Shown piece after piece: positions 1 to 5,932 of a stretch of DNA of 8,892 nucleotides. The notes beneath the pieces were generated by a model. That model was not told the DNA's origin, searched no databases, and saw only the letters and a list, made by a program, of their open reading frames with translations. The DNA is taken from contig DAHZZC010000889.1 in NCBI GenBank assembly GCA_027435495.1, positions 1 to 8,892 on the forward strand, in the 5' to 3' direction. Position 1 is the stretch's first letter, and every line of letters starts with the position of its first letter. The stretch is from Planctomycetales bacterium. Its GTDB lineage: Bacteria > Planctomycetota > Planctomycetia > Isosphaerales > Isosphaeraceae. The position numbers and the translations under genes are program-made.

Positions 1-199
1 CCGATGCCTTCCCCTTCCAGACCCCATCCGGTTCCAACCCGGTTCGAGTTTGCCACGTCTCCACCCCCCTGGCAATCTCCTGTCCCCTACCTTTCCAGGA
101 TCTCCAGCCCGCGGCCAGCATCCGACCCACGCCGCCCGACCCACCACGTTCGACCCTCCACTCCGTCACCAGAGCCTGCCGAAAAATTCCGGGAGAGGG
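1..199. other. Non-coding stretch, very C-rich on the + strand
   Basis: I see no supportable gene here. The + strand is strikingly rich in C and poor in G. Open frames exist (for example from 4 to 279), but their translations are low-complexity Pro/Ser/Arg strings with no motif and no ribosome binding site. It could be the 3' flank of a gene lying before the window, or the upstream part of the regulatory region that begins at 200. Confidence 0.5.
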
Positions 200-228
200 T
201 TGACTCTCAGGCCGGGAATTCGTATTTT
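200..228 (+). promoter_or_regulatory. Sigma70-like promoter (TTGACT-N17-TATTTT)
   Basis: TTGACT at 200-205 matches five of six bases of the -35 consensus. It is followed after exactly 17 bases by TATTTT at 223-228 (four of six of the -10 consensus). The site sits where the composition changes from C-rich to more balanced. Transcription would start near 235. The nearest + strand gene starts only at 835, so the transcript would be either a long leader or a separate RNA. Planctomycete promoters are poorly defined, so this is a sequence match only. Confidence 0.45.
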
Positions 229-234
229 GACGGT

Positions 235-597
235 CGATTGACGCCGATCGATGACGAGCGCGTCATTGAAGAGGCATGAGTGTCCTATCTTATCCTTTAG
301 TTTTCATGCGTCTTCTTCGGAAGTTTTCCTGAAGAAAACTGCGGGCCGATTCCAGGCGGCAAGGAAGCGTTTCGCCGCGGTTCGGTTCGACCCTTCCGAG
401 GGGAACTGGGGATTCCCCAGGTCCTCCCCCTCGTGAATTGGCCTTTCGGTCCGTCCCCTGTCGGCAAGGATGCTCGGCCGGAGGCGGGCCGGAAAAGGCC
501 AAATATAGCCCCGACTCAGGACGCGGCCCCGATCTCCCTCCGGGGAGGCGAGCCAGGCGACCCGGCCCCCGGCAGGAAGTCCGGGGGCCTTTCTGCG
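235..597 (+). ncRNA. Candidate orphan structured RNA
   Basis: Between the promoter-like site at 200-228 and the terminator-like hairpin at 564-597 there is no plausible protein, but there are several perfect stems. They are: AGTTTTC/GAAAACT (322-328 with 334-340, 5-base loop); an outer stem CGAGGGG/CCCCTCG (397-403 with 427-433) enclosing CTGGGG/CCCCAG (406-411 with 415-420); TTGGCCTTT/AAAGGCCAA (438-446 with 494-502) enclosing CGGCC/GGCCG (475-479 with 487-491); and CTCCC/GGGAG (534-538 with 543-547, TCCG loop). I do not recognise a known family: it lacks the tmRNA tRNA-like end and the SRP tetraloop region. GC-rich DNA forms chance stems, so the call is tentative. An alternative is the 5' leader of the membrane protein gene at 835. 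Confidence 0.3.
564..597 (+). terminator. Intrinsic-terminator-like hairpin
   Basis: A perfect 9-bp stem, GGCCCCCGG (564-572) with CCGGGGGCC (581-589), closes an 8-base loop and is followed by TTTCTGCG. The T-tract is short, but the stem is very strong and its orientation fits the + strand. There is no T-tract for the opposite strand. It would end a transcript from the promoter at 200-228, or act as an attenuator ahead of the gene at 835. Confidence 0.5.
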
Positions 598-692
598 TCC
601 GGCCGTTCCAGGGAGCGTACAATCCATCGAGCCGCCGGGTGCGGGGCACGTCCTTCCCGAGAGAAGGAGCGACCGTGCCCATCCTTTTTTCG

Positions 693-713
693 AAGCCGTC
701 GACGGCTTTTCTT
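693..713 (+). terminator. Perfect 16-base palindrome with T-rich tail
   Basis: AAGCCGTCGACGGCTT (693-708) is a perfect palindrome and can form a 6-bp hairpin with a TCGA loop. The run of T that starts at 707 continues as TTTTCTT, as in a short intrinsic terminator. A run of six T also lies just before it (685-690). It could instead be a dimeric protein-binding site upstream of the membrane protein gene. It lies inside an open frame that starts from a GTG at 675 with a strong Shine-Dalgarno sequence; I do not think that frame is a real gene. Confidence 0.3.
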
Positions 714-834
714 CCGCGACCGCCGGCCGCTATCATGGACGCCGAGCGGATCGAATCGGAGGCCAGCCGTCTGTGGCCGGGTTTGCGAACGGCTCCGGGC
801 GATTCGAGCGGGTCGCGATCGTCGGGAGGGTCGC

Positions 835-1329
835 ATGCGCGGAGCGGAAAGTCTGGCGCCCGCCAGCCTCGCCCTGGCCCTGGCGATCGCCGCCGTGGCC
901 GTCGGACTGGCGATCCACCTGGGATGGGAACGATCTCACCGCGATCCCGACCTCTCCGAATCCGACCGCCGTCATTTCCTCAGCCAGGACCTCCGACGGA
1001 TCCTGGGCGTCGGGCTGCTCTCCCTCCTGGCCCTCGGCATCTATGTCGGCTCACGCGTTCCCGAACTCATCCCCGTTGAGAACCCAGGTCGCGGCGGACT
1101 CACCGTTCGGCCCAATTCCCTCTTCCTGGCCGTCTGGCTGGGTGTCTTCGCCTCCCTGGTCGGAACCGTTGCCGTCGCCCTCTCCGACTGGTCCGCGACT
1201 CGAAAATATGCACGCCGCCATCGTCGAGAGATGGACCAGACCCGCTCCAATCTGGTCCGCGAGGTCCTCAATTATCGCGTGCCCGACGATCCCGGCGGGT
1301 CGAATGGCCGGCCCCTCGATCCCCTCTAA
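835..1329 (+). CDS. Small three-helix membrane protein, function unknown
   Basis: 164-residue protein. The ATG at 835 is chosen because GGGAGGG (824-830) lies four bases upstream and because a hydrophobic helix starts right after it. The frame stays open upstream to about 433, but that part is Arg/Pro-rich and not protein-like. Three hydrophobic helices are visible, at about residues 8-28, 56-73 and 96-116. Between the first two is a charged stretch (SESDRRHFLSQDLRRIL). The C-terminal tail (117-164) is strongly basic and polar (ATRKYARRHRREMDQTR), so it is probably cytoplasmic by the positive-inside rule. I recall similar short uncharacterised membrane proteins in planctomycetes but cannot name a family. 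There are no catalytic motifs. It ends 398 bases before the next large gene and may be a single-gene unit. Confidence 0.75.
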   Translation: MRGAESLAPASLALALAIAAVAVGLAIHLGWERSHRDPDLSESDRRHFLSQDLRRILGVGLLSLLALGIYVGSRVPELIPVENPGRGGLTVRPNSLFLAVWLGVFASLVGTVAVALSDWSATRKYARRHRREMDQTRSNLVREVLNYRVPDDPGGSNGRPLDPL

Positions 1330-1386
1330 CGCCGACAACGGGGGCGCCCCGGCGATCCCACGAGCGATTCCGGGTAAGAGTATTCG

Positions 1387-1415
1387 TTGACGCGATGATG
1401 CAAGTGCTATAGTAT
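1387..1415 (+). promoter_or_regulatory. Sigma70-like promoter upstream of the S55 peptidase operon
   Basis: TTGACG (1387-1392) is followed by an AT-rich patch that offers TATAGT (1408-1413, spacing 15) or TAGTAT (1410-1415, spacing 17). Such an AT-rich patch stands out in this high-GC window. Transcription would start near 1421, giving a leader of about 300 bases before the S55 gene at 1728, or only about 18 bases before the small ORF at 1439. It is the best promoter candidate for the three-gene cluster. Confidence 0.45.
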
Positions 1416-1438
1416 TAGATGAGCTGATCCAGGATGGA

Positions 1439-1546
1439 ATGTTACCTCCAGCGTGGATCGAGATCGAACCGGCCCAGGCCCGGTCTCTTCTTCTCGATGT
1501 CGAGGGGATGCGGGCCTTCCTGGGGCCGCTCGCGGGATTCGACTGA
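1439..1546 (+). CDS. Possible 35-residue small protein or gene remnant
   Basis: A short frame from the ATG at 1439 to the TGA at 1544-1546. AGGA (1431-1434) lies four bases upstream, and a promoter-like site sits just before it. The translation begins MLPPAWIEIEPAQARSLL and ends with GPLAGFD. It has a balanced, protein-like composition, unlike the Arg/Pro/Ser-rich shadow frames around it. The frame stays open upstream to 1391, and those codons also read plausibly (IVLDELIQDG leads into the Met). It could therefore be the end of a decayed gene rather than an intact small gene. It could also be a leader peptide for the S55 gene 181 bases downstream. I recognise no family. Confidence 0.3.
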   Translation: MLPPAWIEIEPAQARSLLLDVEGMRAFLGPLAGFD

Positions 1547-1727
1547 AGAATCTGGCCCAGGGATTCCGAAACCGGCGATGGCGTGGTGGCCGTCTCGCGG
1601 GCGTCCCGGACCAAAACCCGTCCATTCGCCCGCGATCCTCTTCCGTCATCGATCCGCCCGTCCTCTCCCATCGTGGTTCGCTCGGCCGGTCCGACCTATT
1701 CCTTCCCAATTCTGGGGGAGTCGTTCC

Positions 1728-3638
1728 ATGGAATTTGCATCTCGACGCCGAGGACTGCTGGGAATCTTGCTGACCTTTGGGCTGATCTCGGCGGTCGGAT
1801 CATCCGACACGACCGCCGGCGAGCCAGACCCCGCCGGATACTGGGACGTCAAGGACCTCCGCCCCGGCATGAAGGGGAAGGGGCGGACGGTGATGGTCGG
1901 TTCGAAGCTGGAGGAGTTCGAGGCCGAAATCCTCGGCGTGATGCGCGACGTCAATCCAGGACGCGACATGGTCCTCTGCCGCCTCAAGGGATGCAACCTT
2001 GAGCATGCCGGAATCATTCAGGGAATGAGCGGGAGCCCGATCTACATCGACGGCAAGCTCCTCGGCGCCGTCGCGTATGCCTGGGAGTTCGCCAAGGATC
2101 CGATCGCGGGCGTTACTCCGTTCTCGCAAATGGTGAAGTACGTCCGATCGAACGACCGTCGGATCGCGGCCGAGTCCAGGGACCGCGCTCGCGGCGGCGC
2201 CTTCGCAGCCTCGGCCATCGGAGGCGTCCCGCCGATCGTCGAGGGCCTCGCCGATCCCGAGGGCGAGCCGGGTCGATCGATGGCGCCAGTCCCCGTTTCG
2301 GGCGGGGCGATGGGCGGCATGACCCCGATTGTTACACCCATGGCCGCCTCCGGATTTAGCCCAGCCGCCCTGGCACTCCTCGGCTCGCGATTGAAGCCGA
2401 TCGGCCTGGCGCCGATGGCGGGCGGCTCGGCTCCCGAGCGAATCCTCCGCGAGCAGGGGGATCGCCCGCTTGTCCCCGGTTCCCCCCTGAGCATCGGCCT
2501 GATCCTTGGCGACTTCGACCTCTCCGGGATCGGCACCGTCACCCACGTCGAGGGCGATCGCGTCTACGGATTCGGCCACCCGATGATGAGCCTCGGCGCC
2601 TGCGAGCTGCCGATGATGACCGGGTATATCCACACGGTCTACCCGCGCGCAAGCGTGAGCATGAAAATGGGCTCGCCGCTGAAGGTCGTCGGCACGATCG
2701 ACACCGACGTCAGCACCAGCGTCGCCGGCCGCCTCGGCGCCATCCCCGACCTGCTCCCGATGACGGTCCGGGTGAAGACCGGACGATACGCCGATCCGCG
2801 CACCTATCGCGTCCGGCTCGTCCGCGAGCCGGTCCTGCTGCCGAACCTGATTCTCTCCGTGCTGACCAACGCCATCGACACCGAGGGAAATCTTCCCGAT
2901 GAGCTCTCGGCTCACGTCCAGGCGACGATCAAGCTGAAGGATCGCGAGCCGATCGCGTTCTCCGACACCTTCAGCGGACCGAGATACGCCGGTCAGATGG
3001 GGCCCGCCGCGCTCTTCAGCCCGGTGGCCTCCATCGTCAACATCCTCGTCCGCAACGCGATCGAGCCGGTGCGGGTCGACTCCGTCGAGTGCTCGGTCGA
3101 GATCGAGCCCGGTCGGCGGGTCGCGCAGATCGAGTCGGTCCGCCTGCTTTCCGAGGCTGTCGAACCGGGGGGCGTCCTCCGGTCGGTCGTCACGCTCAAG
3201 CCGTACAAGGGCGACCGCGAGACCGTGGCGATCGACCTGCCGATCCCGGCTGATTTTCCGATCGGCAGCCACGAGGCCACGTTCTGCGATGCGACGGCGA
3301 GTGTCCGCCGTACACTTCACAACGACCCCGGCCTGCTCGACCCGCGCGATCTCGGCGGGCTCCTGCACGCGATCCGAGTCCAGACGGATCCGAAGCGGTC
3401 CGCCGTCTATCTCCACCTGACCTCGCCCGATCGCGGCGTGACGGTCCGCGGCCAGTCGCTGCCGAACCTGCCGGGAAGCGTGCGCGCGGTCTTCGCCTCG
3501 AAGCGGGAGGTCGCCTTGCCGGCAATCCAGGGCGACCTCATCCAGTCCGCCCCGACGCGGTGGGTTATCGAGGGTTCTCAGACGCTCCGGTTCACGGTGG
3601 TCAAGGACGCCGGGCTCTCGGTATCGTGGTATCGGTGA
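1728..3638 (+). CDS. Exported SpoIVB-type (S55) serine peptidase-like protein
   Basis: 636 residues. The ATG at 1728 is preceded by GGGGGAG (1714-1720) and opens a signal peptide: basic RRR at 6-8, then a hydrophobic core at about 9-24. The frame is open back to 1434, but those codons are not protein-like. The S55 signature GIIQGMSGSP (residues 95-104) gives the presumed nucleophile Ser101. It is followed by KLLGAVAYAWEF and DPIAGVTPFSQM, as in SpoIVB. The predicted partner His284 lies in VYGFGHPMMSLG, followed by VVGTIDTDVSTSVAGRLGAIP. A Gly/Ala/Pro/Met-rich linker (about 155-240) separates the two halves. The C-terminal part (about 440-636) looks like beta-rich Ig-like domains. The active residues are in the opposite order to SpoIVB, and the SpoIVB Asp is not aligned (see findings). 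It is probably periplasmic or membrane-associated. The substrate is unknown; a partner encoded by the next genes is possible. It heads a probable operon. Confidence 0.92.
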   Translation: MEFASRRRGLLGILLTFGLISAVGSSDTTAGEPDPAGYWDVKDLRPGMKGKGRTVMVGSKLEEFEAEILGVMRDVNPGRDMVLCRLKGCNLEHAGIIQGMSGSPIYIDGKLLGAVAYAWEFAKDPIAGVTPFSQMVKYVRSNDRRIAAESRDRARGGAFAASAIGGVPPIVEGLADPEGEPGRSMAPVPVSGGAMGGMTPIVTPMAASGFSPAALALLGSRLKPIGLAPMAGGSAPERILREQGDRPLVPGSPLSIGLILGDFDLSGIGTVTHVEGDRVYGFGHPMMSLGACELPMMTGYIHTVYPRASVSMKMGSPLKVVGTIDTDVSTSVAGRLGAIPDLLPMTVRVKTGRYADPRTYRVRLVREPVLLPNLILSVLTNAIDTEGNLPDELSAHVQATIKLKDREPIAFSDTFSGPRYAGQMGPAALFSPVASIVNILVRNAIEPVRVDSVECSVEIEPGRRVAQIESVRLLSEAVEPGGVLRSVVTLKPYKGDRETVAIDLPIPADFPIGSHEATFCDATASVRRTLHNDPGLLDPRDLGGLLHAIRVQTDPKRSAVYLHLTSPDRGVTVRGQSLPNLPGSVRAVFASKREVALPAIQGDLIQSAPTRWVIEGSQTLRFTVVKDAGLSVSWYR

Positions 3639-3657
3639 GCCGGGTTCGCGCCGGCTC
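3637..3657 (+). other. Stem-loop overlapping the S55 stop codon
   Basis: GAGCCGG (3637-3643) pairs perfectly with CCGGCTC (3651-3657) around a 7-base loop. The stem begins inside the TGA stop codon and is followed only by TTCCC, so it is a weak terminator at best. It fills most of the 37-base gap to the propeller gene. It may lower read-through, protect the 3' end of a processed message, or affect initiation of the next gene. Confidence 0.4.
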
Positions 3658-3675
3658 TTCCCGAGACCAGCGAGA

Positions 3676-5871
3676 ATGACCATGCGAATGCCCGGGTCTG
3701 CGCGTCGGCGACCGATGCCGAGGATCGTCCCCCTGGTCCTCATCGGGATCGTCGCCGGGCTCCTTCCCGACGAGCTGACGAACCGGTCCAACCACGCGAA
3801 GGCCGAAACCTGGCGGCAAGAGGGCGCCTCGGCCTTCGCCCGGGCTCATCGCGAGGGAGTCGTCCTCTCAGACAACGGCCGACTCCGCCTCGGTCATGCC
3901 GTTCAACCGCTCGGAAAGCTGAAGGTCGCGCGGGTCTGGGACCTCGCCCGGTCCTCCGAGGGCGCCCTTCTCGCCGCGACCGGCGACGCTGGCCAGGTCT
4001 TTCGTCTCGGAACGAAGCCAGGCGAGACCTGGACTCTCCTCCAGGACTCAACCGATTCGCAGATCCTCGCCCTGGTCGCCGGGCCCGGTCCCACGGTCCT
4101 CGCCGGGACAGGGCCAGGTGGACTGGTCCTCGATCTCACCGCACCGAAGCGTCCGCCCGAAAAACTGGGTCCCAGCGTCCGCTACATCTGGGACCTCGCG
4201 GCCGACGCGAAGGGGACCATCTACGCCGCCACCGGGCCCGAGGGGCAACTCTGGAAACGCGAGTCCGGCAAGTGGTCGCTCCTTTATGACAGCAAGGCAG
4301 CCCATCTGCTTTGCGTCGCCGTGGGACCAGACGGTTCCGTCCATGCCGGGAGCGACGGTGAGGGGCTGATCTACCGGATCGGCCGGGACGGCAAGGCGTC
4401 GGTCCTCTTCGATGCACCCCAGTCCGACGTCCGCTCGCTGGTCGTTACCGCCGACGGTACCCTCTACGCCGGGACCGCCGCCGAGGCTGGCAATACCTCG
4501 GGAAATCGAAATTCGTTGTTCCTTTCGTTCTCGAGGCCCACGCCGCACGACGCCGGCGACCGCGTGCCGACCGCCGCCGGTTCCGCTCGGCCAGACGCCA
4601 TCCAGGACGCCCAGGTCCCCGCGAAGCCGCCCCAGGATACGTCGAAGCCGCCGACGCCGGGATCGGCCTCGCCTCGGCCGGTCAGCCCCGGGGATAACGC
4701 GGTCTACCGGATCGATTCCGACGGCATCCCTCGCGAGATCCTCCGGATCAAGGCGCTGATCCACGCGATGGCCTGGGCCGACGGCCGCCTCTGGGTCGGC
4801 ACCGGGCCCGAGGGACAGCTCTACGAGATCCGCGACCGCGGCGAGGAGAGCGCTCCCGTCGCGAAACTGGACAGCGGCCAGATCCTCGCCCTTCAGCCAG
4901 GGCCGGACAACGAGCTCGTCATCGGCACTGGCGACCCTGGCGGAGTGCTTCGCCTGGGCGCTCTTCACGTTTCGATCGGACGAATTGTCTCCGAGGTCCA
5001 CGACGCCCGGCTCCTGAGCCGCTTCGGCGCCCTGAGCTGGCGCGCCGACAAACCCCCGGGGACGTCGGTCTCGTTTCAGTGCCGGAGTGGGAACGTCGGC
5101 GAGCCGGACGAGACCTGGTCCGAATGGTCGGCCGAGCAATCCGACCCCGACGCCGCCCGGGTGATCGCCCCTCCCGGCCGCTTCGTCCAGTACCGGGTCA
5201 AGCTCGCGACCAGCGACCCCCACCGAACCCCGGAACTCCGCTCGGTCGCACTTAGTTACCGGACAACCAACCTCGCGCCCGAACTGACCCGCATCGAGGT
5301 TCCGGATCTCTCCGCCGCCGATGGCGCCGCCCGGCAAACCCGGCTCAACCTCCGATGGGACGTCACCGATCCCAATGAGGACGAGATGAACTTCACCGTC
5401 CTCGTCCGCAAGGAGGGCTGGCCCGACTGGGTCCGGATCAACGCCGAGCCGATCACCGACCGCAACCTCTCGTGGGATACGACCGCGTTCCCCTCGGGAA
5501 CCTATCGCGTGAAGGTCGTCGCCAGCGATCGGCCGTCGAACGGCCCCGCCGACGCCTTCACCCGGGAACGAGAGAGCCTCTCGTTCCTCGTCGACCACGA
5601 CTCGCCGCAGATCGAACTGACGCGCACACCTCATGGCGCCCGAATCGATCTCGCGGATGACCTCACCCGAATCACCCGCGCGGATTATGCCATCGACGGT
5701 GGACCCTGGACTCCGATGTTCCCCGACGACCGGATCTTCGACTCGCCCCGAGAGCGGATCGACCTGACGCTCCCCAACCTTGGTTCGGGAACGCACGTCC
5801 TCCTCGTCAAGGCCACCGATGCGGCCGGCAACGTCGGCACCGGCGATCGGCTCCTGGTCGATGAGCATTGA
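3676..5871 (+). CDS. Exported beta-propeller protein with C-terminal Ig/FN3-like domains
   Basis: Up to 731 residues. The ATGs at 3676, 3682 and 3688 are all possible; GAGA (3672-3675) is the only hint of a ribosome site and suits 3682 best. A basic start and a hydrophobic stretch (about 16-30) form a signal peptide or anchor. Seven blade-like repeats follow, each ending in a form of xAGTGPEGxLYRI: about 97-112, 140-153, 181-194, 221-234, 262-346, 371-385 and 413-427. The fifth is interrupted by a Pro/Ser/Ala-rich insert (about 271-338). Residues 440-530 form a beta-sandwich-like module with the ending VQYRVKL then LRSVALSYR. Residues 531-640 are FN3/Ig-like (LRWDVTDPNEDEMNF, then SGTYRVKVVASD), and a last beta module (641-731) ends in HVLLVKATDAAGNVG. 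No enzyme motif is visible. It probably binds protein or polysaccharide at the cell surface. It lies 37 bases after the S55 gene. Confidence 0.85.
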   Translation: MTMRMPGSARRRPMPRIVPLVLIGIVAGLLPDELTNRSNHAKAETWRQEGASAFARAHREGVVLSDNGRLRLGHAVQPLGKLKVARVWDLARSSEGALLAATGDAGQVFRLGTKPGETWTLLQDSTDSQILALVAGPGPTVLAGTGPGGLVLDLTAPKRPPEKLGPSVRYIWDLAADAKGTIYAATGPEGQLWKRESGKWSLLYDSKAAHLLCVAVGPDGSVHAGSDGEGLIYRIGRDGKASVLFDAPQSDVRSLVVTADGTLYAGTAAEAGNTSGNRNSLFLSFSRPTPHDAGDRVPTAAGSARPDAIQDAQVPAKPPQDTSKPPTPGSASPRPVSPGDNAVYRIDSDGIPREILRIKALIHAMAWADGRLWVGTGPEGQLYEIRDRGEESAPVAKLDSGQILALQPGPDNELVIGTGDPGGVLRLGALHVSIGRIVSEVHDARLLSRFGALSWRADKPPGTSVSFQCRSGNVGEPDETWSEWSAEQSDPDAARVIAPPGRFVQYRVKLATSDPHRTPELRSVALSYRTTNLAPELTRIEVPDLSAADGAARQTRLNLRWDVTDPNEDEMNFTVLVRKEGWPDWVRINAEPITDRNLSWDTTAFPSGTYRVKVVASDRPSNGPADAFTRERESLSFLVDHDSPQIELTRTPHGARIDLADDLTRITRADYAIDGGPWTPMFPDDRIFDSPRERIDLTLPNLGSGTHVLLVKATDAAGNVGTGDRLLVDEH

Positions 5872-5932
5872 GTTCCGGTCCGTGTTCGCAAGGCCCATCA
5901 ACGGCCGGTTCCGAGAAGCGAGGCGAGGTTCG

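Noticed and set aside
4..279. 91-codon open frame at the window start
   Set aside because: Pro/Ser/Arg low complexity, no ribosome site visible, and it contains the promoter-like site at 200-228.
490..590. Resemblance to RNase P RNA (GGCCAAATA at 499-506 region and GGAAGTCCGGG near 575)
   Set aside because: The two fragments are in the wrong order relative to RNase P RNA, and the conserved 3' elements are absent, so the match is chance.
433..834. N-terminal extension of the membrane protein to 433
   Set aside because: The added 134 residues are Arg/Pro/Gly-rich, contain the terminator-like hairpins, and a good ribosome site precedes the ATG at 835.
1434..1727. 98-residue N-terminal extension of the S55 protein
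   Set aside because: It would bury the signal peptide. Its composition is not protein-like, and GGGGGAG lies just before the ATG at 1728.
1800..3791. 663-codon open frame on the minus strand opposite the S55 gene
   Set aside because: It is a high-GC antisense shadow. The translation is Arg/Asp/Gly/His-rich without motifs, and the + strand frame has a signal peptide and clear S55 motifs.
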